Source: Symsagittifera roscoffensis
Taxonomy: Eukaryota > Xenacoelomorpha > Acoela > Convolutidae
Reading direction: 5' to 3'
Length of the DNA stretch: 64,000 nucleotides
Assembly: GCF_963678635.1 (NCBI RefSeq)
Contig: NC_087063.1
Location: 23,938,701 to 24,002,700 of the forward strand
Under the pieces are notes generated by a model. The model was given only the letters and a program-made list of their open reading frames with translations, was not told the DNA's origin and did no database searches. Position numbers and translations under genes: made by a program. Positions 52,030 through 63,174 of the stretch are shown in pieces. How positions within the stretch are numbered: position 1 is the stretch's first letter; each line of letters opens with the position of its first letter.

Positions 52030-53040
52030 ATCTACATCCTTGAGTGTACTCTGGCAGCACCCAATCATAGGGATACTAATTTCAAGTTTTGTAAAGTTTT
52101 TTATTCAAATTTTGAAAAACCATAAAATTTTGTGAAGTTTTTTTATATCTGCTCTTTGAAAAATTTTGAAATTACATTAAAACATCTCGGAACTAAAAAA
52201 CAAACAAGCAGTACTCTCACAGAACCCAACTACAGCGTTGAGAATTTCCAATTAGGCGAAAACTCAAAGTTCCTGAAATAAAATATCAATTTCTCAGGAT
52301 TGGTTAGAAAAGAAAAAACCTACAATATCATTAAGAAACGTTATTTAGATGAAATATCATGTTTCATGATTTTTTCAAGACAAAGACTTGTGTGATAGTA
52401 TGAGATATGTTTTTTGTAGAAGAACGAAAGTCAATAAATATATATCTCACCCTTATATATCTCACCAATATATCTCACATCCTGGGGTCAATTTTCTAAT
52501 TTTCTTTGAAAACCCAGAAACGTCATATCTTGAAAATTACAAGGATTTGAGATGTCATATTTGGAGGAAAGATTTGCAACCGCTGGGAGTTATTAGACAG
52601 CCCCCAACTACAGGGTTGACATTTTCAAATTTTAAAAAATTGAGTTTAAACTTTCAGTTAGAAGAGGAGTTCAAAAAATCCCTGGGAGTACTTTGACAGC
52701 CCCAACTAAAGGGTTGAGCTTTTCAAATTTTGAAGAAAATTGGATTTAAGTTTTCTGGATTTTTTTTTTGAAAAAATCACAAAAAACCTCATATTTCGAG
52801 CAGTCATATTTGAAGGCAAAACTCGCAAATCCCGCGATTACCCTGATAGAACCTTTCTATACAGATAGAAATTTAAAATTTTCTGAAATTTTTCAAATCC
52901 TAAGTCTTTGATTAATTTAAAAAAAAAACATAACAAAAACTGTGGTATCTCGTAAGCTAAAAGGATTTGGGCATTCATAATTGGTGGTCAAATTCTTAAC
53001 CACTGGGGAACCCTGAGAGCATCCCACTATTGGCTGCTTA
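52030..53040. repeat. Degenerate intronic repeat region
   Basis: Loosely repeated order of words: CTGGGAGT.., GACAGCCCCAACTA.AGGGTTGA, TTTCAAATTTT, TCATATTT and GGATTTG. The best pair is near 52600-52640 and 52690-52730 and weaker ones lie at about 52040, 52210, 52800 and 53010. Also TATATATCTCACC words in tandem at about 52437-52480. Confidence 0.55.
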
Positions 53041-53353
53041 TTTTAAACTGTATAGCAAAACAACACTGAATCGAAATTCGAAAAAAAAAACTTAACAATT
53101 GCAATATACGATATAGCTTAAACTTGAAAAAATTATTTTGTTCAACATGAAAAAATAATACGTTGAAAAAGCTAAAACGTGGTGAGATAGTTAAGCCCGG
53201 ATCTTGATAGATAATAGATTTGTTGCCATGTACAAATTTCTTCAAGATTAACCGTTAAACTAAGCCTATATGAGGGTACCATGGGACTCCTAGTTTACAA
53301 GAGAACTGCCCGAGGCTAGTGAATCATTCCGGTTTCATTATACAAAAGTTAAC

Positions 53354-53999
53354 CTCATCAAGAAGTCGGTCGGAGTTGGCGTCATTCCCTGGGACGCCAG
53401 GTGACTCTTCGCGATCATCTCATATCTCGAGATCACATCCGAAACTATCAAGTGAGGCGCCAATCTGTACTCCACGTAATTATTCGGGGCCTGTTGCGCT
53501 GCGTGGTGAGGAGTAATACTCAAGGGACTCGACACATACAACGCATAGCCGGATATCGCTGGCTCTCTTATGTCCAGACTCAGACACAACTGGTACAAAA
53601 ACTGGTCTACAGTCATTGTTCCATCACAGCCGGCATAATGTGTCGCCCCATCTGGCAGGTTGACTGGAACCGCCATTGGTTGAGTTACGTCATGCGGATT
53701 ATGCTGGGTGATAGACTGCACTTCCAGACTCGAGGGTGGGTACCGTCGTTTAGCTTGATTTATATTTTTGGGTCTGGACAACATTCTCAAGCAGTACAGA
53801 GCATATTTCCCCTCGACAGTTTTATTCGATGCGACCCGGCTTAGAAACTGTTTCAGTAGCCATAAATAAGCAGTTTTGGGTTGAGTTAGAACCACAAACA
53901 GGCTGAGTAGTTGAAATGCGGTCACTGAGTATGTAGGGAAGTCTTTAGTATTACACAGACGCACGAGTTGACAGCACGCCTCGTTGTGTAAATTCGGTT
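53354..53999 (-). CDS. PLEKHH: PLEKHH-type protein, exon with end of MyTH4 and FERM F1
   Basis: 646-nt minus-strand exon. Acceptor CTGTTTCAG at 54000, donor after 53354. It begins PNLHNEACCQLVRLCNTKDF, matching the MyTH4 signature (x-ELQxExxCQLIKQT). The helical TAFQLLSLFVVLTQPKTAYL follows. A FERM F1 ubiquitin-like lobe then has GCDGTMTVDQFLYQLCLSLD and SGYALYVSSPL. Phases on both sides fit without gap or overlap. Confidence 0.92.
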
Positions 54000-54469
54000 C
54001 TGAAACAGTCAAATATCACAAGTCAAATTAGTCTGCATGTTTATGAAGATTAAAAATCTATTGAATTAATGAACACAAACCTTCATAAAAAACTTTCTGA
54101 CGTAGAATTCAATGTTCAACGCGGTCAAACTTGTTTTCTGATCAATGAAATTGTCATTCTTCAGTTTTCAAAAGAGTCTGTTTTAGTTTGATTAAAACAA
54201 TCAAGATCTTAATTTTTTCGAGTTAACTTATTCAGCTGAGAATTTTATCGGGCAAAATCAACAAATGCGCGTTCAAAAAGTCATCGATTTCACAAATTTT
54301 TGTCATCAGTACTTTTTGCTATACATTTAATTATAAACTTAGTTGCTGACAGATAATTTTTGAAAAAATGATGATTAAAAAAATGTGGTTTCTCAACTTT
54401 TATAGATTAAGTTTAAGATTTGTTACAGATTAAGTTTGGTCAAGCGTATTGTCCAATATCAACTTAACA

Positions 54470-54910
54470 GCAACATATGAACAAAAAAATAGCCAACAGA
54501 GAGTTGGAAAAGTAACAATTGAATCGAGGAAACAAAAAAGGTTGACTTTTTTTCTGAACAATTTCCAACTTTTCAATTTGAAGGAAAAACTATACCAATA
54601 AGCATGTTGTTTTTTGCTTTGCAATTTAGCGAGAGAGTTTTTTGTGCGCGTTGGCGTACCACTCTTTTCCATCAACAAAAAACATAGCCAACAGAAGCCC
54701 TTTGAATTTCAATAAAAAGCCCTTTAAAACAAGCCCTTTGAATTTCAATAAAAAGTTATTGACATTTTTTTGATGAGATTAACCAAAATTGAGAAAACTG
54801 GGATTATTAGGAAGTTTTTATTCCGCTGGGAAACCTATAAATTAAGATCCGCTTTCGAAACTAGAAATCGATCACTTTTTTGCGCCATATCAGCTTTCAA
54901 AATTCGAGAG
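54470..54910 (+). repeat. Family-W repeat copy
   Basis: GTTGGAAAAGTAACAATTGA, CAACTTTTCAATTTGAAGG, AGCCCTTTGAATTTCAATAAA (twice, about 54690 and 54733), TGAGAAAACTGGGATTATTAG and TTCCGCTGGGAAACC link it to the other W copies. Confidence 0.7.
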
Positions 54911-55229
54911 TGAACTGCCTACCTTCTAGTAAAAAAAACTTCAATTGAACTCAAGAACTGCATTTATACTAAAAGCCTCTTATGTGCGTTTATAAAACTG
55001 AATGTTCTTCTTTTGTTATTAGAGCACTTTAAGAAATTTCCACAAAAGAAAGAAAGAAACATCGCGACCACTTTAAGAGTCCGAAGGAACTATTATCATT
55101 CCGAAATAATTGTCTTCACTTCGATCATTAACATTCAAAAGATTTTATGGTAACATAAGATGCAACTTTGAGTGCCAATTCAAAAACTTTACTACACCTT
55201 TTTGAACTTATTTTTTGCAAGCAGTTACT

Positions 55230-56215
55230 TTTTATACAGAGGCGAAGCGGAGCGTCGTATCACTTACGATACAACGCAAGCGTAGCATTGCCACCTAGTG
55301 AGCAGAAAATGATACAGAAACAACAAAGTCCAAAAAAAACTGTTAAAAAGCTGATTTTTTTTTCGAAAAAAATTAACAAAATCAATTTCAGAAAAACATT
55401 GAAAAAACAACTTCCAGCATTAAAAAACTTTTAGTAATCAGAAGCCGAGAAAATGCGGTAAACACCTGAAAAAATTGTTGTCAAGAAAAGTTTTTCAGCT
55501 ATTAGGCTCTTGAACTTCGACACCAAACCTGACCTGAACTAATATTTTAAGGTTGATCAAATTTTGCCATCCAAGCGACACAAAAATTGTTGACTATGCG
55601 AATAAAGCAAAATCTGACACCATGTAGGCCGATTAAAGCTTTGAAGCAAAAAAAAAGTGAAATGTAAAAATTCAGGGCTAGTAAACTTTTAAATTACAGA
55701 ATTAAATCAACAAAACTTACAACTTCAGGAAAAATGCTTACAGAACAAGAAAAATCAACGATAGGCCAACTAAGCCGAAACAATTTGAGCAGATACACAT
55801 TAAGCCAAAAATTCATTTTTTCCGGAAATTCTATTTGTACTAAAAAAACAAGGTCCTGCCAAGACTCTAATCCCAAACCGGACGATGCAAAGGCAACCAT
55901 GTTACCTCTAGGCCAAGGGAGGAAGGAACTTGAAAAACTATTAAAAACCTTAAAAAGTTGGAAGTCGGAATTTTTAAAAAGTAAAAAAGTTATTTAAAAA
56001 ATTCGAAAAATCAAATTCTACGCAATATAAGGTGACTAAACGGATAAAACATAAGCCAAAAATGATGTTAAATAATTAATAGAGAGTGAAATTTATCACT
56101 ACTACTAAATTGAATGTGTACAAAGTTGATTCTGTAAACTAAATTATTTACGGGGGATAAGTCTAGTACCAGGTTGCAAACCCTTGCTGATCGCAAGCGT
56201 GAACATGTTGAAATA
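55230..56215 (+). repeat. Family-V repeat copy
   Basis: Left landmark ACAGAGGCGAAGCGGAGCGT with CACTTACGATACAACGCAAG (about 55237-55282). Middle CAACTAAGCCGAAACAA (about 55767). A tRNA-like block ACAAGGTCCTGCCAAGACTC, then CAAAGGCAACCATGTTACCT (about 55849-55912). Right end TTTACGGGGGATAAGTCTAG then ACCCTTGCTGATCGCAAGCG (about 56147-56203). Confidence 0.78.
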
Positions 56216-57039
56216 CCAACAAGGATAGCCATTCGCTGTGCGAGTAGCAGAATGTTCCGACCACATTCCTAGAAAAACTACAAAAAAAAACATTTTTTTT
56301 CTTTAATTCTTTAGAAAGTTTTTTGTGGCTGATGCGAAGAGAGAACTATACAAACGCGTAAAAAGTTACCAAATTATGCATAATCCATACGAGTTGTCTC
56401 CGAAAATAGAAAAAACAAAAAACAAGAAAATCAAAACTTTCACAAAAAAATTATAATTTTTTGCTCAATAATCTTTTAAATTTTTTTATTGCCACAGAAC
56501 CGCTAGATGAAGCTTCCAAAAATAGGTTTAATGAATAAAATCACGTTTTTTAAGACTAAATGAAAAGTTTTTATATAACGAACGTTACTCTACTCGGTCG
56601 TTTCCTTCGCTCGAAATTGGACCAAAACTCAAAAACTTCAAACCGGTTTTTCTCGACACTGGGACAACTTAGAACATAACCAACTGATAGGCAGATTTCT
56701 CTCGCAGATTTAAAATGGTGCAATTAGTTTTGCGCATTTCGGACAAAAAAACTTGACTCGAAAAACATATCATTTATGGCTTTTTGATCAACCAAAAATT
56801 ACGCCATAACTACTGAGTCAATTACTGTCAAAATTATATCACTTTGAGCGTCCAACGTAGCCCAACAAAGTTTACGGAGAAAACAATATCCAAAAAAATT
56901 GTAACAATTAAATTTCAATTTTAAACTATAGAAGAACAATTTCTTTATTTAAAAACAAATTTTGAACGTTTTGCGCATTTTGTGGAGTTTTTTGGCGATT
57001 GCGAAAATCCTTGACAAGTTTTTTTCTCATCAATTGTCA

Positions 57040-57360
57040 TTGAAAACTAACCCATTTGGAGAAAAACGCGTTTTTTATTTCAAATTGTGCGTTTCGTCCG
57101 GATAAGTTATTTCAGCCCTGTAGAAGTCAAAGAAGTCAATTACGTTTTTCGTGACCTTTATACCTTTGCCGTTCGATAGTGTTGTTTGCCTTCCTTTTAA
57201 CATTGGAAATTAACGGAACTTAAAAAGATATCACAAGTCAAACCGCGAAAAATCAAAATTGAGCGAGAACAGTTTTTAAGACTTTTTCCTAAAAACCAAA
57301 CAAAAAAATTACCAAGACCTATATAAGAGTACTCACTACGTTCATTACTCTTAAAAACAA
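57040..57360 (+). repeat. Family-W repeat copy
   Basis: Shares AACTAACCCATTTGGAGAAAAA, ACGTTTTTCGTGACCTTTAT, AAGTCAAACCGCGAAAAATC and AAGAGTACTCACTACGTTCA with the other copies. Confidence 0.72.
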
Positions 57361-57677
57361 TTTTCATGTCGTTCGAACCGAGACTGAAAGTGCTTTAACA
57401 TGATATATCACCCAGCCCCCATTCCGATAATTACTGTGGTACCTGATTTTGCGTGGAAAACAAAAAAACTAAAACACCCCAAGGCAAAATTTGTCCCCAT
57501 TTATAGCGGTCGGAAGAGCAAGGATATCCGGTTGCTGATCACTGTAGCAACGAAAGTTCCGACCCCAATAAAACCAAAAGCCAGGCGATGGCTGAAGCGT
57601 TACAGATATTAAATGCGATAAATGTGTGTAATAGCTCAATAAAGCCTACACAATTTCGGTTAAACCTTCTGCACTAC

Positions 57678-58391
57678 CTGGAAGACATGTTCTAAAAGCT
57701 GTTTGCACTTGCGACACAAAGTATCCATCTGAGGCAGCCGCTTGCATGTTATTCCTTGTATCATATTTCCACTTAAGACACCTCAGGAACAACTTCCACA
57801 TCTTCTCTGCATTGTCAATCTCCGAAGGCGCTTTCAGACTTGTCAGAGGTTCGAACCGCTCTTCACGGAATCCATGCTCATATGCGAACGGCGGCGAGCT
57901 CCATAACTGAGACTCGGACGGGTTGCGCATCAACTGCGAAATAGCTTGCTCAAAAACTGACCCTGAGGACGGAATTCCACCTCCACTACATAATTCACAT
58001 TGGTACTTCCACTCAATTAATTCATCCTGCGTTTTTGAAACGATGAAAACTGGGTTTGCTTTTTGAGCAATGATTACCAACATGAAACCGTCCAAGTCTT
58101 TCGTACATGTAACGGATCCCGCTCCCGAGCTAGATCTTCCTGAGAATCGGTTGTCAGATGTCAATAATGAATGATCACCTGTCTCTGAAATTTGATTCTC
58201 ATTCACTACACATTCGAAAAGCGAAGCGCCAATAAGATTGATGCTTTCAGAAGGTCGTTTGTCTTTCTGGGAAGCATATAAATGCAATTGATTGTCTGAC
58301 AAAATGGCCCAAACGTCAATCTTGCGTCCATTTCTTATGTGACACAGCCATGATTTCATGATTACCGGCGCGTCCATCGATATATGCTGTC
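57678..58391 (-). CDS. PLEKHH: PLEKHH-type protein, exon with second PH domain and start of MyTH4
   Basis: 714-nt minus-strand exon. Acceptor TTTGTTTAG at 58392, donor GTAGTG after 57678. PH domain: MKSWLCHIRNGRKIDVWAIL, SDNQLHLYASQKD, and the closing helix SKTQDELIEWKYQCELC with its invariant Trp. MyTH4 then begins, with LWSSPPFAYEHGF and MWKLFLRCLKWKY, continuing in the next exon. The longer loop inside the PH domain (Ser/Asp rich, about 30 residues) is a feature of this protein. The order PH-PH-MyTH4-FERM is specific to PLEKHH/MAX-1. Confidence 0.92.
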
Positions 58392-58847
58392 CTAAACAAA
58401 CAGGAAAATATTACAAACTCATGTGAAAACATGTTGTTAACATTAACCTACCACATGTGAACATTTATTATCATGTTATAGAGTCAAAGAGTGTTTTATT
58501 TCGCAGAAATCAATTTATGAGAAATCTCAAAGAACCGGGTAGGTCTTTCGACCTGTTTCAGTTTGGTCAGAAATTACAGAATAACTCAGAAATAAGCTGT
58601 TAAACTACTATTTTTGAGATAAAAATTTAGTTATTCGTACGTCAGAGCAATTACGCAATTAGCAATACCATATCTTTTCAAAAGCGGACACAACTAAGCC
58701 GAGAGAAATGAAAGGTTTTCCCAGCATGAGACATGAAATTTACATGTTAATTTGGTATAAATCAACCCTCTTTTATCTACTTGGGCATTCTGCTAATTGC
58801 TTTAAAACCCTGGGGCTGAATAAGCGATCAAACAATTACAATCTTAC
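58392..58847 (-). other. PLEKHH intron
   Basis: 456-bp intron with GTAAGA donor (58847-58842). Nothing else seen in it. Confidence 0.75.
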
Positions 58848-59307
58848 CCTTCAGTGGTTTCTGCAGCAGGGCTTTGTTTACTTCGCAAACCCACTGCTCA
58901 CAGCTCTTGCTATTCTCACTGCACAAAACTGCCGAGTAGTCGTCATGAAAGGTGACTTTAAACAGTCTTCCGTTGCCTTGAGGTATCACTCCTACACTCT
59001 TTATGTTCTCAAGCCCCAAACAGATAGACTTGTTGTTTGCTCCTAGCACACTCAAAGAGGATCTCGTCAGTACTGACTTGGGCAAGTCTTGGCTCACCAT
59101 TGAGGCATAGCTACTCTTACTCATTTCTTCAGTCACCACCTGAAGGTATCCAGTTAGTAGTTCCGCATTGGCCACTGACGTCAATTGGTTGTCCAGGGAG
59201 TTCATGGTACTGGACTTGGACAGAATCAAGTCCAGATCGGACTCTTTGATGTAGTCTCGGTTCTCGATGTCCTCTGGAATAGCGTCTGGTGGGATGCAAT
59301 AGTCCGC
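58848..59307 (-). CDS. PLEKHH: PLEKHH-type protein, exon with first PH domain
   Basis: 460-nt minus-strand exon. Acceptor TTTTTAG at 59308, donor GTAAGA after 58848. After an acidic linker (DAIPEDIENRDYIKESDLDL) the PH domain runs from LLTGYLQVVTEEMS through ICLGLENIKSVGVIPQGNGR and LFKVTFHDDYSAVLCSENSK to the terminal helix CEQWVCEVNKALLQK. The Trp of that helix is the PH landmark. In PLEKHH proteins tandem PH domains bring the scaffold to phosphoinositides at the plasma membrane. Confidence 0.9.
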
Positions 59308-60731
59308 CTAAAAACACAACAAAAACAGCTTTACTCAAAACTAGTTCTTAAACCACCAAAAATGGATATGATTACATTGAGATTCAACGCTGGTTAACTA
59401 TAACTCATCAGATTGAAAAGCTTTAAAAAACCTTACAAAAACAAAAAACTCCTGACTGAATATTCTGCAGTCATTGAATGATAATTACGCATGATTTTGA
59501 CATGGTTCTAAGTTTTACGATGATTCTAAATCCATAAGATCTTGGTCTCCAGTACACTATTAATTTGGGTTAATAAACCGTTAAATTGGAGAATGGAGTC
59601 AACCAAGAACAAAACAAACAAAAGCTGAAGAGGTTGACTTGGTTCGAGTATTTCGAAATGGTCATGTCAATCAATTTGGTTAATGAAGTTAGAATGAAGA
59701 GGAACTTGATTACCACTAACTCATGAGGTTCAAACAGTTTTAACTCTATTTTTTTCTTAGCCTCTTTGTAAAAAACAACACATCTCATTTGCTATTAACT
59801 GGAAACAGATAAAGAGACATTACATTTTCTTGTGGGTTTTCAGTATTGGGGTTTTCTTGGATTCAGATAAATAATTAATTTCATCTAAGCAAGTTACAAA
59901 ACAGCGAAAAAAGGATCTCATAAAATGTTAAAAGAACACAGAATGGGGCTGCGATGTCGTAATGATAGCCTTTGTTTAATTTTTGCTTTACCTAGTAAAA
60001 AAAGTATCAAAAGAACAGCTCCCTGGTTAATTTCTGCAGACTGCATTTTCGAAATGACTGCCCATCTTTGGATTTGAAAATCAGTCATGTTAACTTTAAT
60101 GAATGTAATTCGGAGAGAATTCCTAGTGACAGAAAGACCGGCTGACAGAAACATTTATTGGCCAATCAGAATTCAATCCTGGAAAAATTCTGATGAAATA
60201 AGCGTGAGAATCAGTCGGTTTCGGATAACTTAAAGTATGCTGATTTATTGGAACTTTTCTGCCATTTAGGCGTTCTGCCATGAAAATTACTCCAATAAAT
60301 TGAACTCAAAACTTACGTCAGATGCCTGTAGATAGGTTAAAAAAGATCAAGCAATTACATGAAAAACGCCATGCACTGTTTGTTCATCGTCACAAAATAC
60401 AGGAGGCGCTCTCATTTTTGCACCAAAAAATCTAACTTGCATTTAGCAGTCACATGCACATACACGAGGGACACGATTTTTCAAGCTAAACATCTAAAAT
60501 CAGGAACAAATCAACTAAAATCAGGAACTTAGGATTTGATTAACCCCAATTTCACAGATGTTAATTTGATTTTTAGTGAAATTTCGGCTCCCTATTCGGG
60601 AAAGGGAATATTAACAGAACATTGCTTCTTAATATCGCTTGGCAGTAGTCATACAATTTGATTACGCATAATCAGATGACTCAACTATCTCGCCCTCCCT
60701 CGTTTCTTTTTTTCTTTAAAAAACTTCATAC
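59308..60731 (-). other. PLEKHH intron
   Basis: 1.4-kb intron, donor GTATGA (60731-60726). AT-rich, without recognisable repeat or gene; minus frames at 59570-59788 and 59918-60154 have no domain. Confidence 0.65.
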
Positions 60732-60829
60732 CTGTGCACTGTTCCAATCATCGCCCACCAATCTGAATCCTGCAAGGGATGATGTGGCCGCAGAAGAACT
60801 CTGTTGCTTCGAGGGCGAGTCCACTCTAC
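60732..60829 (-). CDS. PLEKHH: PLEKHH-type protein, 5'-most exon found (Ser/Gln-rich linker)
   Basis: 98-nt minus-strand exon, acceptor GGTTGTTACAG at 60830, donor GTATGA after 60732. It reads RVDSPSKQQSSSAATSSLAG then FRLVGDDWNSAQ, a low-complexity linker ahead of the first PH domain. Support is the open frame, exact phase match and consensus splice sites; there is no domain. The N-terminal coiled-coil part of the gene must lie beyond 64 kb or in undetected small exons. Confidence 0.68.
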
Positions 60830-60884
60830 CTGTAACAACCATCAAATGGGTTTATATAAGTCTTCAACCAATATTGGTCGAGGC

Positions 60885-61065
60885 TGTGTGATATAGCCAT
60901 TTAGACGCTGGGTCTATGCAGAGATATAAGTTCGAGTCGCTTCAACGTTAAATTGAATAAATTATCGGTTTTTGAAATATTGTTGGTTCGTTAAGTCGAG
61001 AAACAAGCGTTTCCAGCAGACAGAATTGAACATCGACAACTGACCGTTGGAAAATAATAATAAAG
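60885..61065 (+). repeat. Probable SINE remnant with (AAT)n tail
   Basis: TAGCCATTTAGACGCTGG followed 30 bases later by B-box-like AAGTTCGAGTCGC (about 60930), ending in AAAATAATAATAAAG at about 61050-61064. Weaker A-box than the 49.2-kb SINE. Confidence 0.5.
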
Positions 61066-61389
61066 AAGAAGAATTTATTTCTCCTCGTTAAAGTTAAATA
61101 TGCAAACAAAACTATAACAAGAAGCACCAAAAACAATGAGGAGACGGCTAACGAACCCATTGGGTTACAGAGCACTGCCCGTTCTATGGAATGAAACAAA
61201 ATTGAATATCTTCAAACGAAAGTGAAATGTATGTGCGAAAATATTAATGAAAACTTTGGAAAAAAAATGTCAAAGTTTACATTAACATAAAGCAGCAGAT
61301 ATATGGCATTGTCTAGACATGTTAACGACATACGGTCTGGGCTCTGCATCCATATTAAGTGTAACTGTTCCACTGTAGTCGGTATAAAA

Positions 61390-62215
61390 CCAAACACAGA
61401 AGCGAAGCTTCGCAACGCTTGCAATGCAAAAAACACATTGCGCTACAAAATAGTGAATGAAAAAAAAAAGAAATCTGAAAAAATTATGTTGGAAAAAATT
61501 ACTTGTAAAAATAACTTGACGAAACTTGAAAAATTACAGCAAAAAAAAGCTTCAAATTTTCGAGCGGCGACAAACTTTGGGTCGAAACCTGCTGTGCCGA
61601 AAACAAAACTGTTGTCGTAAAATATTTCAATAAACTAAGAGTTTTTACCACCCATCCAAACGGAAACACCATCCCAAATGGATACATTTGGCACTCAAAA
61701 TTACGCAAAATAAGTTGACTAAGTCAATATAACATAAACTGAAACTGTTTGAATATAAAGAAAAAAAACGAAAAGAAAAAAAACCGAAAAAAAAAATGAA
61801 ACAAAAAACTCAAAATCAGGCATGGTAAATTTACAAACCTGTTAAGTTTCAGTTATAAGAAAAACTAATTAAATTGGAACAAAATCCATGCTTTAAAAAG
61901 TAATATATGAAAACCCTACCAGATAAAAAATTGGCGTTTAAAAAATGGAAATTGGACCCACAGAAACTAGGACAAAAAACCAGGAACCCAAAAAATGGAT
62001 TTTTTTTTTGAAAAGTTAATTACAACCTGAAACGGGCCTGAACTAATTAAAAGCTAATGATTCAAGTACTTTCATTTGAACTTTCAAGATTCTAAAGATG
62101 TGAAGATCGTCTAGACGTGATCCTTTAGAACTGAAGATCCTGCGGACAAATTTTTTTACGGAAAAAAAGTGCCCAACCCAATTTCAATACCCTTGCTGAT
62201 CGCAAGGGTAGTAAG
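61390..62215 (+). repeat. Family-V repeat copy
   Basis: Left landmark ACACAGAAGCGAAGCTTCGC then AACGCTTGCAATGCAAAA (about 61395-61432). Middle AAGTTGACTAAGTCAATA (about 61711). Right TTTACGGAAAAAAAGTGCCC and ACCCTTGCTGATCGCAAGGG (about 62156-62210). The tRNA-like block is mostly lost. Confidence 0.7.
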
Positions 62216-63174
62216 AAATAAATTGAAACTCATCCGCAAAATTTCTGAAACTCGCTAGTCGCAGGTATCCCCTATTCGGTTTCAAAAACAAAACTTGAAA
62301 TAGTTCGCTGTACAATTACTGCTTCTACTAAAAAAAAGCCACATCCTTTGAAGCTTCTCTAACATCAATAGAACTGATTGGGCGTTAAACGGTAGGCAGA
62401 CACCTAACAGCGCATGCAACAGTAACCAGCGAACAAGCACACGTGTGATTTTCAAAACGGCGAAAACGCTTTCAAAACCATATACAACTGTTGAAACAAT
62501 TTACAATGAAGGGTTTCACTTCGGTCAATTTCAGTCACTATCCATGTATTTAGGTAAACAATTTCAATAAAAAAATTGATCAGCTCTTTATTGCCTAAAT
62601 AAACAGATCGCAAAAGCAGTGAGCAAGGCGATCAAATTTAGAATTTCGATACATAACTTTCGAATGAATTGTGTCTCAGCAAACTAAAAAGCTTAGCTCC
62701 TCTGTAACCAAGTGATGCTCTTGGAATTTTGGTTTTCAAATTAGGGATTTTCATCAAATTTAAGGTTGATCTTCTGTCCATTTACGACAGTACATCGATT
62801 ATTAACAAAAATCGATCAAAGCACTTTTCGATTGTAATCCTGATATTGCTCGCAGGAAAAATTTTAGGAGTTCATACAAATGAAACAAATTGACCGTTAA
62901 AATTTTCATCATAATCAAAATTTGTTTTTCGAAAAGAAAAAGGGTAAAATAATTGTGTAGGAAGTTCAACCGTACACTAAAAATCTATATTGCAAATTGG
63001 GCTGGATGTCAGAGCCATATTCAACTATAAAGTTAGTGACGCATTTTCGACACAATGCCAAATTGTTATCTAAGCGTAGATCTCAAGAAATCAATATAAG
63101 AAGTTAATGAAAATTTAGCACCTACGCAAACTAAGATATTTGCAGGAACATGCATTTGCAAAGTATGCTTTCAC
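62216..63174. other. AT-rich intronic stretch, no feature seen
   Basis: Presumably 5' intron of the PLEKHH gene. No exon, repeat or RNA gene recognised. Confidence 0.4.

Larger units (their letters stand above)
49165..53353 (-). other. PLEKHH intron with SINE, W and degenerate repeats
   Basis: 4.2-kb intron, donor GTTAAC (53353-53348). It contains a SINE (49205-49556), a family-W copy (50740-51190), a B-box-like remnant near 50668 and a degenerate repeat region (52030-53040). Stretches 49557-50739 and 51191-52029 show nothing else clear. The minus frame at 51724-52002 has no domain. Confidence 0.65.
54000..57677 (-). other. PLEKHH intron with W and V repeats
   Basis: 3.7-kb intron, donor GTAGTG (57677-57672). 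It holds family-W copies (54470-54910, 57040-57360) and a family-V copy (55230-56215). The plus frame at 57400-57612 is unrecognised. A second donor-like GTTTAA lies 12 bp downstream in the same phase. Confidence 0.65.

Noticed and set aside
53401-53844. 147-residue plus-strand frame
   Set aside because: Lies opposite the MyTH4/FERM exon and has no domain of its own.
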